DNA from: Hymenobacter pini
GTDB lineage: Bacteria > Bacteroidota > Bacteroidia > Cytophagales > Hymenobacteraceae
Reading direction: 5' to 3'
DNA: 64,000 nucleotides
NCBI RefSeq assembly: GCF_020421205.1
Contig: NZ_JAIZZH010000004.1
Coordinates: 62,001 to 126,000, forward strand
Positions 7,547-15,688 of this stretch are shown here, in pieces; the first letter of the stretch is position 1, and each line of letters opens with the position of its first letter. The notes beneath the pieces were generated by a model. It was not told the origin of the DNA, made no database searches, and saw only the letters and a list, made by a program, of their open reading frames with translations. A program made the translations under genes and the position numbers.

Positions 7547-9154
7547 TCAGTCAGTTATTTCCAGTTCCCGGTCCTGCAACCGGCTCATGGCCGCCGCGGC
7601 CGAGTGCAGCTCGATTTCCTCGCCGTGCTCGTCCTCAATGCGGTACTCAGTGAGGCCCAGACTCGTGTCCTTCATCACTTTTACCCACTTGTAGTACTTC
7701 AAGTACCATTTCATCTGCCGGCTTACCAACCCTTTGGTGTAGTAGGCGTGCAGGAAAGGATGCACCGAAAGCGTAATACCCGACTGGTTTTGGGCTACCA
7801 GCAGGTCGTCAATGCTGTTGTCGATTTCGTCCGTCACGAGGATGGAAGCGGAAATCTTACCCGTGCCACCGCAGGTAGGGCACACCTCACCGGTGACAAT
7901 GGCTTCGGCCGGCCGCACGCGCTGCCGGGTAATCTGAAGCAGGCCAAACTTGGTGATGGGCAGAATGGTGTACCGTGCCTTATCATGTTTCATGATGCTG
8001 TGCACGGCATCTTCTACCTTCTTGCGGCTCTCGCCCGATTTCATATCAATGAAATCGACGACGATGATGCCGCCCATGTCGCGCAGCCGGAGCTGGCGGG
8101 CTACTTCTTTGGCAGCCGCGAGGTTTACGTGCAGGGCGGTGGCCTCTTGGTCGCCTTCTTGGTTGCTCTTGTTACCTGAGTTTACATCGATAACGTGCAG
8201 AGCTTCCGTGTGTTCCACCACCAGGTAACCGCCTCCGGGCACCGTTACGGTTTTGCCAAACAGCGTTTTCAGCTGTTTCTCAATACCGTACTGCTCGAAG
8301 ATTTTCACCTTACCGGTGTGCAGCTTCAGCAGCCCCAGCTTATCGGGGGCAATCTGCTGCAGGTAGCTGCGCATTTCCTCATACATCGGCGCCGAGTCCA
8401 CGGTAATGGCATCGAACGACTCGTTGAGCATGTCGCGCAGCATAGAAGAGGTGCGGCCCAGCTCGCCCAGAATCTTGTCGTTGGGTTTCCCCGTCTTCAG
8501 GTTCTGGAACAGCGTGTTCCATTTCTCCACCATATTCGTCATATCCCGGTCGAGTTCAGCCACTTCGCGGCCTTCGGCCACGGTGCGGATAATCACGCCA
8601 AAATTATCGGGCTTGATGGAGGCAATGAGCCGCTTAAGCCGCTCCCGCTCCGTTTTGCTGACAATCTTTTTGGATACGCTGATGGTATTCGAAAACGGCA
8701 CCAGCACCAAGTAGCGGCCAGCCATGGAAATATCCATTGACAGGCGCGGCCCTTTGGTGGAAATCGGCTCCTTGATGATTTGCACCACCAGTTGCTGGCC
8801 CTTTTTCAGGACGTTGTCGATTTTGCCGACTTTGTCGAGCGTCCCGTCAAACTGAAAGGTTTTCAGGGGCCCAACGGGTATTTTCTGCGAGTGGACGCCT
8901 TTGCCCCACTTCACCAAAGAAGGAAAATTCTCCCCCAGGTCGCCGTAGTGCAGGAAGGCGTCTTTTTGGTACCCGATGTCAATGAACGCGGCGTTCAGAC
9001 CGGGCATAACTTTCTTGACCGTGCCCAGGAAGATGTCACCCACCGAGTAGGCGGTGTCGTTGCGGTCGAAATGATATTCGATGAGCCGCTTGTCCTGTAG
9101 CAGGGCAATCCGTTCTCCGTCCTGAGTAGAATTAATGATTAATTCGTTACTCAA
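7547..9154 (-). CDS. rng: Ribonuclease G/E family endoribonuclease
   Basis: The 535-residue enzyme carries an S1-type RNA-binding segment near residues 38-120 (VGDIFLGTVKKVMPGLNAAF), the DNase I-like catalytic core with HVIDVNSG and VVDFIDMKS supplying the two metal-binding aspartates, and a zinc-link CPTCGGTG. It is RNase G-sized and has no long C-terminal degradosome scaffold. The likely job is 5'-end-dependent RNA decay and rRNA maturation. The start codon is TTG (MSNELIINSTQ), the only sensible start for the conserved N-terminus. The leader upstream of it is over 110 bases and contains a hairpin. It precedes the terminator at 7474-7508 and follows the bS22-like gene. Confidence 0.95.
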   Translation of the reverse strand: MSNELIINSTQDGERIALLQDKRLIEYHFDRNDTAYSVGDIFLGTVKKVMPGLNAAFIDIGYQKDAFLHYGDLGENFPSLVKWGKGVHSQKIPVGPLKTFQFDGTLDKVGKIDNVLKKGQQLVVQIIKEPISTKGPRLSMDISMAGRYLVLVPFSNTISVSKKIVSKTERERLKRLIASIKPDNFGVIIRTVAEGREVAELDRDMTNMVEKWNTLFQNLKTGKPNDKILGELGRTSSMLRDMLNESFDAITVDSAPMYEEMRSYLQQIAPDKLGLLKLHTGKVKIFEQYGIEKQLKTLFGKTVTVPGGGYLVVEHTEALHVIDVNSGNKSNQEGDQEATALHVNLAAAKEVARQLRLRDMGGIIVVDFIDMKSGESRKKVEDAVHSIMKHDKARYTILPITKFGLLQITRQRVRPAEAIVTGEVCPTCGGTGKISASILVTDEIDNSIDDLLVAQNQSGITLSVHPFLHAYYTKGLVSRQMKWYLKYYKWVKVMKDTSLGLTEYRIEDEHGEEIELHSAAAAMSRLQDRELEITD

Positions 9155-9226
9155 TGGATTAAGCGGTTAGAGTAGAATCCCTGGCGGAGCAGCCCCTTGT
9201 GGGAAGCGTGCCCCCCGAAACCCGTA

Positions 9227-9261
9227 AAGGGAAGCCAGCGCACGGGGCGCCGGCTTCCCTT
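9227..9261 (-). promoter_or_regulatory. Hairpin in the rng leader
   Basis: A 10-bp perfect stem (AAGGGAAGCC / GGCTTCCCTT) with a 15-base GC-rich loop lies 73 bases upstream of rng and 110 bases past the bS22-like stop. It is followed by only a short T-run on the minus strand, so it may be a weak terminator or a structured 5' leader. Confidence 0.5.
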
Positions 9262-9278
9262 CCAAGCCACGGGGAAAG

Positions 9279-9286
9279 CAAACTTA
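9279..9286 (-). promoter_or_regulatory. Candidate -7 box for rng (TAAGTTTG)
   Basis: Minus-strand TAAGTTTG fits TAnnTTTG. It would place the rng start site near 9272, upstream of the hairpin. No clear -33 TTTG is seen at 19-21 bases. Confidence 0.35.
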
Positions 9287-9370
9287 TGGCCACTCTCAGA
9301 GAACCTAAGTGAAAGATAGACGGGTACGGTTTCCGCTTAGGAAATACCCGCCAGCAAACCCCGGCAGGGC

Positions 9371-9460
9371 TTACTTCTTCTTGTGACGGTTCTTGCGCAG
9401 ACGCTTCTTCCGCTTGTGAGTGGCAATCTTATGACGCTTTCTTTTTTTACCGCAAGGCAT
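9371..9460 (-). CDS. bS22-type small ribosomal protein (AURKAIP1/COX24 domain)
   Basis: This 29-residue, extremely basic ORF reads MPCGKKRKRHKIATHKRKKR, followed by LRKNRHKKK. The composition and the KRKRHKIATHKRKKRLRKNRHK core match the short AURKAIP1/COX24 proteins found throughout Bacteroidota and related to mitochondrial mS38 and bacterial bS22, which bind the small ribosomal subunit near the decoding region. It lies between rng and a TPR gene on the same strand. It is too short for routine gene callers. The homology is by pattern recognition; the ribosomal role is known for the family and inferred here. Confidence 0.88.
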   Translation of the reverse strand: MPCGKKRKRHKIATHKRKKRLRKNRHKKK

Positions 9461-9508
9461 GTTGATGTGGGTTAAGTGGTTGAATGATTCTTTTTCTTTT
9501 AATAATCA

Positions 9509-9564
9509 CCAATAATTGGTTGTCGGCTATTAGATGAACCTAGCAATTGACAACCAACAACTGG
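9509..9564. repeat. Imperfect inverted repeat (TTGGTTGTC type)
   Basis: Two 16-base arms (CCAATAATTGGTTGTC and GACAACCAACAACTGG) face each other across 24 bases between the bS22-like gene and the TPR gene. It resembles the GTTGCTGG-type repeat near 30.9 kb. Confidence 0.5.
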
Positions 9565-9572
9565 TAACTACT

Positions 9573-10490
9573 TTACTGTAGCTTCTTTAGCTCTTCATCC
9601 ACCGTAGCGGCCAGGGCCGGGTCGGGGCTGATGCTTTTGGCTTTCTGGAAGGCTTTGCGGGCTTCTTCCTTCGCGCCGGTTTTGGCTAACGAGACGCCAA
9701 GATAAAACTGTCCGTCGACGTTTTCGGGGTTTACTTTCACAAGCTCCTCAAAACGCTCTACTGCCCGGCTGAACTGACCGCTCTTAATAGCCAGCAAACC
9801 AAGGTTATACAGCGTTTTCTCGTTTTTCGGATCAGCTGCCAGCACTTCCCGCAATAGGCCTACGCCTTTCATGGGGTTGCTGGTGTTCATGTACGCCATA
9901 CCTAGGTTGTTCTTGGCGTCGAGGTTGTCGGGGTTGTTTTTCAACACCCGCTCGTACAACTCCCGGCACTTGGCACCCAGCAGGTTCTGGCGCTCCTCAG
10001 TGGTGGCAAAGCTAAACGCTTCGAAGTACGCATCGGCGGCCCGTTTCCAAGTTTGCTCGCCGGGGCGGGCCACGGCAACTTGCTCCAGGTAATAGCCGGC
10101 ACTGTCGAAACGCTCCACACCCTTGTACTTATCAGCCAGTTGCTGCGCCAGGCGCAACTTCGCCGACTGTTCGGTTTCGGCCGTGAACTTACGCACCAAC
10201 GCAGTAATTTCCTGACGCTGAGCGGCCGGCACCGCCATGTGTGGCTGCTCGGGGGTAGCCTCATGGCTGCCCACTGGGTGGCCGTGCTCATCCAAGCCGC
10301 TAGCGGCCGTGGAAGGAGCGGCGGCCCCTTGGTCACGGTTGGCGGTGCGGGCGGCGCTTTGCGTCAGCGACTCTTTGCCCTCCTTGGGCTTCACAATTAC
10401 CTTCGGCAACAAAAACAAACCGGCCACCAGCGCAAACGCCAGGGCCAGAACAAGGATTTGATGCTTGGAAGATGCGGTAGTGGATGCCAT
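9573..10490 (-). CDS. Membrane-anchored tetratricopeptide repeat protein
   Basis: From the ATG at 10490 (a GTG lies two codons upstream) the 305-residue product has a short cytoplasmic tip, one transmembrane helix (ILVLALAFALVAGLFLLP, about 12-30), a low-complexity linker with a His/Gly/Pro patch, and at least three TPR units from residue 125 onward (NPDNLDAKNNLGMAYMN, DPKNEKTLYNLGLLAIK, NPENVDGQFYLGVSLAK). TPR solenoids bind partner proteins, probably on the periplasmic side here. It lies between bS22/rng and HU in a conserved Bacteroidota neighbourhood. The partner is unknown. Confidence 0.85.
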   Translation of the reverse strand: MASTTASSKHQILVLALAFALVAGLFLLPKVIVKPKEGKESLTQSAARTANRDQGAAAPSTAASGLDEHGHPVGSHEATPEQPHMAVPAAQRQEITALVRKFTAETEQSAKLRLAQQLADKYKGVERFDSAGYYLEQVAVARPGEQTWKRAADAYFEAFSFATTEERQNLLGAKCRELYERVLKNNPDNLDAKNNLGMAYMNTSNPMKGVGLLREVLAADPKNEKTLYNLGLLAIKSGQFSRAVERFEELVKVNPENVDGQFYLGVSLAKTGAKEEARKAFQKAKSISPDPALAATVDEELKKLQ

Positions 10491-10498
10491 CAGCACGG

Positions 10499-10554
10499 GA
10501 AAAAAGCCGGCCGCCGGGTTGCCTTAGCAGGGCATGCCCGGCGGCTCAGCCGGC
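10499..10554 (-). terminator. Intrinsic terminator after the HU gene
   Basis: A GC-rich stem (GCCGGC and CGCCGGG with their complements) ends in a TTTTTT run on the minus strand, 20 bases past the HU stop. Confidence 0.75.
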
Positions 10555-10574
10555 AAACAAATGAAACGGGATGC

Positions 10575-10877
10575 TTAGGCAGCCAGTTCCTTGATTTTTT
10601 TGCTGTTTTTGATCTTACCAATGAAGGTCTTCGACGGCTTGAAGCTGGGGATGAAATGCTCGTCGATGATAATCGACGTGTTTTTCGAGATGTTGCGGGC
10701 TACTTTTTTCGCGCGTTTTTTGTTTACGAAAGAGCCAAAGCCACGCACATAAATGTTGTTGCCTTCAGCCATCGAGTCCTTCACGACTTTGAAGAAGGCT
10801 TCTACGGTAGCCGAAACTTCTGCTTTCTCGATGCCGGTCTTGTCGGCAATTTCGGCAATTACTTCTGCTTTAGTCAC
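10575..10877 (-). CDS. HU/IHF-family DNA-binding protein
   Basis: This 100-residue protein has the helix-turn-helix dimerisation half (MTKAEVIAEIADKTGIEKAE), the hallmark VRGFGSFVNKKRAKKVARN strand, and an arm reading ARNISKNTSIIIDEH. In canonical HU/IHF the arm tip is RNPxTG with an intercalating proline; here the proline is replaced, a change I recognise from other Bacteroidota HimA-like proteins. It should bend or compact chromosomal DNA as a dimer. The start is GTG. A strong promoter and a repeat-rich leader lie upstream (see 10934-10982 and 10987-11017), and a terminator follows. It is divergent from mutY. Confidence 0.93.
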   Translation of the reverse strand: MTKAEVIAEIADKTGIEKAEVSATVEAFFKVVKDSMAEGNNIYVRGFGSFVNKKRAKKVARNISKNTSIIIDEHFIPSFKPSKTFIGKIKNSKKIKELAA

Positions 10878-10933
10878 GCTGGTAAGTGTACTAGGGAGTG
10901 AAAAATGTTCTGGTTGGCAAAAAAGATGCCGCT

Positions 10934-10982
10934 CCTCAAAACGTAAGCACTTGCCCGGTAAGAGTTTGCCTGCGTTTTGAGG
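10934..10982 (-). promoter_or_regulatory. Nested repeat at the 5' end of the HU leader
   Basis: Ten-base arms CCTCAAAACG / CGTTTTGAGG enclose 29 bases. Inside are two copies of GTAAGnnnTTGCC spaced 15 bases apart (plus-strand reading). The predicted HU start site falls at the outer arm, so the transcript would begin with this hairpin. Confidence 0.6.
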
Positions 10983-10986
10983 GGCA

Positions 10987-11017
10987 CAAAGGTAGTCCCC
11001 TTTTTCGGTTTTACAAA
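10987..11017 (-). promoter_or_regulatory. Promoter of the HU gene
   Basis: Minus strand TTTG (11017-11014), 19 bases, then TACCTTTG (10994-10987): both halves and the spacing match the Bacteroidota -33/-7 consensus. Expected start near 10980, giving a leader of about 100 bases. Confidence 0.65.
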
Positions 11018-11078
11018 CGGTTTTCCTGCAATCTGACCGGGTGTCACGGTTGCATCCAACTTATTCTTTCTCAAACCC

Positions 11079-12170
11079 TTGAGCCCATCCCCAACAGACT
11101 CCTCCCGCTCCTGGTTTTCGACGGCCCTGCTGAATTGGTACCCCCGCCACCGCCGCGACCTGCCGTGGCGCCACACCCGTGACCCCTACGCCATCTGGTT
11201 GTCGGAGGTGATTTTGCAGCAAACGCGCGTGAAGCAGGGTCTCCCCTACTACCTCGATTTCATCACCTCCTACCCCACCGTGCAGGATCTGGCGGCAGCC
11301 CCGCAGGACGAAGTACTACGGCACTGGCAGGGGCTGGGCTACTACTCTAGGGCCCGCAACATGCACCATACGGCTCAGCAAGTAGTGCAGCAATATGGGG
11401 AGCAGTTTCCGGGCAGCTACCAGGAACTGCTGCAACTGCGTGGCGTGGGGCAGTACACGGCAGCGGCCATTGCTTCCTTTGCTTACGATGAGCAGGTGGC
11501 CGTACTGGATGGCAACGTGTTTCGGGTGCTGGCCCGGGTGTTTGGCTTGAGCCAGGATATTGCCGTGCCCGCCAGCCGCAAGGTGTTTCAACAGCTAGCC
11601 GACACGCTGATTCCGGCCAGCCAGCCAGCCGAATTCAACCAGGCCATTATGGAGTTTGGGGCTATCCAATGCACGCCCCAGAAGCCCGACTGCCTGTTCT
11701 GCCCGCTGCAGCAGCACTGCTTCGCGTTTCAACGAGGATTGGTGCAGGAGTTGCCCGTTAAGAGCAAGGCCAAAGCGGCCCGCACCCGCTACTTCCATTA
11801 CCTCGTGCTGCGGTACGCGGATACGGTGTACCTGCGCAAACGGGGGCCCAAGGACATATGGGAAGGGTTGTACGACTTTGCTTTGCACGAGGCAGATACC
11901 GCCGACTTACCTGCATTGGCGGTAGTGGAGGCCGTGGAAAGCCTGGGTGGGCGTATGCTCACTAACACAGCCGAAGAGCCCGTAGCCGCACTGCGCCACG
12001 TGCTGAGCCATCAAAAAGTAGAAGCCAAATTTCACCCGGTATGGCTGGAGGCACCTTTGTCAGCAGAGGTGCTGCAGCGCACAGGTTTGGCACCTTATCA
12101 GGCAGCAGCCATTGAGGACTTACCCAAATCAATTTTAATAACTAACTATATTAGCAATATTAACATATAA
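11079..12170 (+). CDS. mutY: A/G-specific adenine glycosylase MutY
   Basis: The 363-residue enzyme removes adenine mispaired with 8-oxoguanine. Visible are the catalytic region WLSEVILQQTRVKQG (Glu near 43), the helix-hairpin-helix LRGVGQYTAAAIASF, the catalytic Asp in VAVLDGNVFRVLAR, and a complete 4Fe-4S loop C-x6-C-x2-C-x5-C (CTPQKPDCLFCPLQQHC near 200). The C-terminal third is the NUDIX-like 8-oxoG recognition domain. No ATG precedes the conserved N-terminus, so a TTG at 11079 is the likely start. It begins the mutY-ssb-gldD order known from Flavobacterium, where gldE normally sits between ssb and gldD. Confidence 0.95.
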   Translation: MSPSPTDSSRSWFSTALLNWYPRHRRDLPWRHTRDPYAIWLSEVILQQTRVKQGLPYYLDFITSYPTVQDLAAAPQDEVLRHWQGLGYYSRARNMHHTAQQVVQQYGEQFPGSYQELLQLRGVGQYTAAAIASFAYDEQVAVLDGNVFRVLARVFGLSQDIAVPASRKVFQQLADTLIPASQPAEFNQAIMEFGAIQCTPQKPDCLFCPLQQHCFAFQRGLVQELPVKSKAKAARTRYFHYLVLRYADTVYLRKRGPKDIWEGLYDFALHEADTADLPALAVVEAVESLGGRMLTNTAEEPVAALRHVLSHQKVEAKFHPVWLEAPLSAEVLQRTGLAPYQAAAIEDLPKSILITNYISNINI

Positions 12171-12182
12171 ATAGCCAATTAT

Positions 12183-12214
12183 TTTGGCATTATATGTTCT
12201 TTTTCGTATCTTTA
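12183..12214 (+). promoter_or_regulatory. Promoter of ssb
   Basis: TTTG (12183-12186), 20 bases, then TATCTTTA (12207-12214), one base off the -7 consensus. It sits in the AT-rich mutY-ssb spacer and predicts a start near 12220, about 38 bases before ssb. Confidence 0.6.
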
Positions 12215-12257
12215 AACCACTGAATAATAATCTGCTTCTTCTTAAAAGAACATTCTA

Positions 12258-12677
12258 ATGGCAAGCGTAAACAAGGTTATTCTGATTGGGCACTTGGGCA
12301 AAGACCCCGAGGTGCGGCACTTGGAAGGTGGCAACACGGTGGCTAATTTCACTATGGCCACCAATGAGTACTATAAAGACAAGCAAGGCAACCGCGTAGA
12401 GCGTACCGAGTGGCACACTATTGCTGCGTGGCGTAGCTTGGCTGAGCTGGCCGAGAAATACCTTCGGAAAGGCCAGCAGGTGTATGTAGAGGGCCGCATC
12501 CGTACCCGGCAGTACCAGGATAAAGACAACCAGACGCGCTATGTGACGGAAATTGTAGCCGAAGAAATTTCCTTACTGGGCAGCCGCTCTGCTGCCGATG
12601 CCGGGCAGCCTGCACCGGCAGCCGAAGCACCGACCACGTTCCGGCAGGAGCCGGAACTGGACCAGCTCCCTTTTTAG
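12258..12677 (+). CDS. ssb: Single-stranded DNA-binding protein
   Basis: This 139-residue protein has a full OB-fold (MASVNKVILIGHLGKDPEVR; WHTIAAWRSLAELAEKYLRKG; YVEGRIRTRQYQDKD), a short Ala/Pro linker and the acidic C-terminal tip ELDQLPF that recruits replication and repair enzymes. It acts as a tetramer at forks and repair sites. A promoter is seen directly upstream, and a hairpin terminator closes it 45 bases downstream, so it can be transcribed apart from mutY and gldD. Confidence 0.97.
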   Translation: MASVNKVILIGHLGKDPEVRHLEGGNTVANFTMATNEYYKDKQGNRVERTEWHTIAAWRSLAELAEKYLRKGQQVYVEGRIRTRQYQDKDNQTRYVTEIVAEEISLLGSRSAADAGQPAPAAEAPTTFRQEPELDQLPF

Positions 12678-12722
12678 CATCTACTCTGCTAGCCGGCGCT
12701 TAGTGCCGTCCTATGCTATATT

Positions 12723-12754
12723 CAGAAAGCCCCGGCAGTAGCCGGGGCTTTCTG
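12723..12754 (+). terminator. Intrinsic terminator after ssb
   Basis: A perfect 14-bp stem (CAGAAAGCCCCGGC / GCCGGGGCTTTCTG) with loop AGTA. Confidence 0.8.
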
Positions 12755-12828
12755 CACATTAGGGAACGGGTGCAGACATGGCACTGGTTTCTTGGTACCT
12801 TTACCTGCTCATCCGACCCCGCTTCCGC

Positions 12829-13425
12829 ATGGCCGTTTCCTCTTTCTTGCGCGCTACCGGCGCGGTGTGTTTGCTCACGCTGCTAGCTGCTGGCTGCACC
12901 ACCACGCCCGACTTCACACCCAAACCCAAGGGTTATAACCGCATCGACCTACCGCCCCATGCTTACCAACAGCTGGCGCCGGGGCACCCGTATACATTTG
13001 AGTACTCGCGTTACGCCAAAATTCTGCGCGACTCCTCGTATCTGGCGCAGCCGCACTGGATCAATGTGTACTATCCGCAACTCAAGGCCAATGTGCAGAT
13101 TACCTACGCCGACCTCAAGAGCCGGTCGCAGCTATATGGCAAGCTGCTGGAAGATGCCCGCAAGCTCACCAGCAAGCACGAAATCAAGGCCACGGCCATT
13201 GACGAATCGGTGCTAAAAACCCCAAACGGTATGCGCGTAGCGGTGTTTGAGCTGCAGGGCGAGGTACCCAGCCAGTTTCAGTTTTACACTACGGATAGCA
13301 CCCGCCACTTCTTCCGGGGGGCCCTGTATTTCCGTACCGCTACGGCCAACGACTCGTTGGCCCCGGTGATTGAGTACGTGAAGCAGGACGTGGTACGGTT
13401 ACTTAATACCTTGAAGTATCGGTAA
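12829..13425 (+). CDS. gldD: Gliding motility lipoprotein GldD
   Basis: The start is set at the ATG at 12829, which gives a lipoprotein signal with the lipobox LLAAGC (Cys near 22); a longer frame begins at 12778. The 198-residue product matches Gld[42 protein letters not shown] and the C-terminal [20 protein letters not shown]. GldD is required for gliding and for type IX secretion in Flavobacterium. It follows ssb, as in that genus, but the intervening gldE is absent here. recG follows 74 bases later. Confidence 0.93.
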   Translation: MAVSSFLRATGAVCLLTLLAAGCTTTPDFTPKPKGYNRIDLPPHAYQQLAPGHPYTFEYSRYAKILRDSSYLAQPHWINVYYPQLKANVQITYADLKSRSQLYGKLLEDARKLTSKHEIKATAIDESVLKTPNGMRVAVFELQGEVPSQFQFYTTDSTRHFFRGALYFRTATANDSLAPVIEYVKQDVVRLLNTLKYR

Positions 13426-13499
13426 AACCGGCTGCCAGCCGCTTACCAGCCACCCACTAAACCAAACAGCCATCAGCCAGTAGTTACCAGCTGATCAGG

Positions 13500-15599
13500 A
13501 TGAGTAATTTCTTTCAGACTAAGATTGAGTACCTGCGGGGAGTAGGCCTACAACGGGCGCAGCTGCTGCAGAAAGAACTGAATCTGTTCACGTACGGTGA
13601 CCTGATTCAGCGCTACCCTTTCCGGTACCTCGACCGCACCCAGTTTTACAATATCTGCGACCTGCACGACGACCTGCCGTTTGTGCAGGTGAAGGGCATA
13701 TTGCGCGGCCGTGAGGTGATTGGCGAGGGCCCCAAAAAGCGCATGGTGGCCAAAATAGTGGATGCCAGCGGCGAGTTAGAGTTGGTGTGGTTCAAGGGCG
13801 TAAACTACCTGGAGAAGATTATTAAAAATCACCAGGAGTACATTGTATTCGGCAAGCCCACCATGTTTCAGGGCCGCCCCCAGATGGCTCACCCGGAGCT
13901 GGAAGAGGTAACCGAGCAGAAAGCCGGCCAGAGCTACCTGCAGCCCGTATATAATACCACCGAAAAGCTCAAGAATTACCACCGCGTAGACAGCAAGGCC
14001 ATTGCACGCATGGCCAGCGACCTGCTGAAAATTGCGCTGCCGCAGGTCCAGGAAACCCTTTCGGCCGACCTCATCCAGCAGTATGGCCTGATGGACAAAG
14101 CCACGGCGCTGCAGCAGATTCACTTTCCGCAAAACTCTGATCTGCTGCAGAAGGCCCGTTTTCGGCTGAAGTTTGAGGAGTTGTTCTACGTGCAGTTGAA
14201 GCTACTGCGCCAGCGCGACCAGCGCAAAGTGACGCTGGCCGGCCAGATTTTCAAGGAGGTGCCCACCTTGGTGCACTTCTACAAAAACGTGATGCCCTTC
14301 GACCTCACTGGAGCACAGAAACGGGTGATTCATGATATCTATAAGGATTTCTGCGCGGGCAAGCAGATGAACCGACTACTGCAGGGCGACGTGGGCTCCG
14401 GAAAAACCATTGTGGCCTTCATCAGCATGCTCATGGCCGCCGACAATGGGGCCCAAAGCTGCCTGATGGCGCCCACCGAAATCCTGGCCGACCAGCACTA
14501 CGTGGGCCTGAAGGGCTTTGCCGATTTGCTGGGGCTCAAAATTGGCAAGCTTACGGGCAGTACCCGCACCGCCGAGCGGCGCGTGCTGCACGAGCAGCTC
14601 CGCTCCGGCGAGATGCACATGCTGGTGGGCACCCACGCTTTGCTGGAAGATGTAGTGCAGTTCAAGAATTTGGGTCTCACCATCATGGACGAACAGCACC
14701 GCTTCGGGGTGGCCCAGCGTTCCAAGCTCTGGCAGAAAAACCCCCACGTAATCCCGCACGTGCTGGTAATGACCGCTACGCCCATTCCGCGTACTCTGGC
14801 CATGACCCTCTACGGCGACCTTGACGTATCTGTCATCGACGAGTTGCCGGCCGGCCGCAAGCCCATCGTGACGGTGCACCGCTTCGACTCAAACCGACTC
14901 AAGGTATTCGGCTTTCTGCGTGACCAGATTCGGCTGGGCCGGCAGGTGTACATCGTGTACCCGCTGATTGAGGAAAGCGAAACCATGTCCGATTACAAGG
15001 ACCTCATGGATGGCTACGAAAGCGTGGCCCGTGCCTTCCCCGAGTTTCAGATCAGTATTGTGCACGGCCGCATGAGTGCCGCCGAGAAGGACGCCGAAAT
15101 GCAGCGCTTCCTCAAAAACGAAACGCAGATTATGGTGGCTACCACCGTAATTGAAGTAGGTGTGAACGTACCCAATGCCTCCGTAATGGTGATTGAGAGC
15201 ACCGAGCGGTTTGGCCTTTCGCAGCTGCACCAGCTGCGGGGCCGGGTGGGCCGGGGTGCCGAGCAGAGCTACTGCATCCTGATGAGTGGCTATAAGCTCA
15301 GCAAGGATTCGCGCACCCGCATTGAAACCATGGTGCGCACCAACAACGGCTTCGAAATTGCCGACATCGACCTGAAATTGCGCGGCCCCGGCGACCTAAT
15401 GGGCACGCAGCAAAGCGGGGTACTGGACCTGCTGATTGCCGACTTAGCCAAGGACGGCCGCATTCTTACGGAGAGCAGGGCGGCGGCCCAAGCTATTCTG
15501 CACGATGACCCTGGCCTAAGTAAACCGGAAAATCTGGCCATCCGGCGGCACATCGAGAGCCTGCCCGCTACGGCCGTAAACTGGAGCCGCATCAGTTAA
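13500..15599 (+). CDS. recG: ATP-dependent DNA helicase RecG
   Basis: This 699-residue helicase has an N-terminal wedge/OB region (about 55-190), then the superfamily 2 motor with Walker A GDVGSGKT near residue 300, the DEQH box MDEQHRFGVAQR, motif III VMTATPIPRTLAMTLYGDLD and motif VI QLHQLRGRVGRG. RecG regresses stalled forks and processes recombination intermediates. The length is normal. It ends just before a 65-base perfect hairpin. No frameshift or unusual feature is seen. Confidence 0.97.
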   Translation: MSNFFQTKIEYLRGVGLQRAQLLQKELNLFTYGDLIQRYPFRYLDRTQFYNICDLHDDLPFVQVKGILRGREVIGEGPKKRMVAKIVDASGELELVWFKGVNYLEKIIKNHQEYIVFGKPTMFQGRPQMAHPELEEVTEQKAGQSYLQPVYNTTEKLKNYHRVDSKAIARMASDLLKIALPQVQETLSADLIQQYGLMDKATALQQIHFPQNSDLLQKARFRLKFEELFYVQLKLLRQRDQRKVTLAGQIFKEVPTLVHFYKNVMPFDLTGAQKRVIHDIYKDFCAGKQMNRLLQGDVGSGKTIVAFISMLMAADNGAQSCLMAPTEILADQHYVGLKGFADLLGLKIGKLTGSTRTAERRVLHEQLRSGEMHMLVGTHALLEDVVQFKNLGLTIMDEQHRFGVAQRSKLWQKNPHVIPHVLVMTATPIPRTLAMTLYGDLDVSVIDELPAGRKPIVTVHRFDSNRLKVFGFLRDQIRLGRQVYIVYPLIEESETMSDYKDLMDGYESVARAFPEFQISIVHGRMSAAEKDAEMQRFLKNETQIMVATTVIEVGVNVPNASVMVIESTERFGLSQLHQLRGRVGRGAEQSYCILMSGYKLSKDSRTRIETMVRTNNGFEIADIDLKLRGPGDLMGTQQSGVLDLLIADLAKDGRILTESRAAAQAILHDDPGLSKPENLAIRRHIESLPATAVNWSRIS

Positions 15600-15610
15600 C
15601 GACTCAGGTT

Positions 15611-15675
15611 GTAGATACAATAAGGCCCGGCCGGTTTCATGAATGATGAAACCGGCCGGGCCTTATTGTATCTAC
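15611..15675. terminator. Very long perfect hairpin after recG
   Basis: Thirty-base arms that pair without mismatch are separated by the loop GAATG. The core is GGCCCGGCCGGTTTCAT and its complement. It can act as a terminator of recG, though it lacks a proper U-run and the stem is unusually long. Confidence 0.75.
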
Positions 15676-15688
15676 CCAAGCATAAAAA

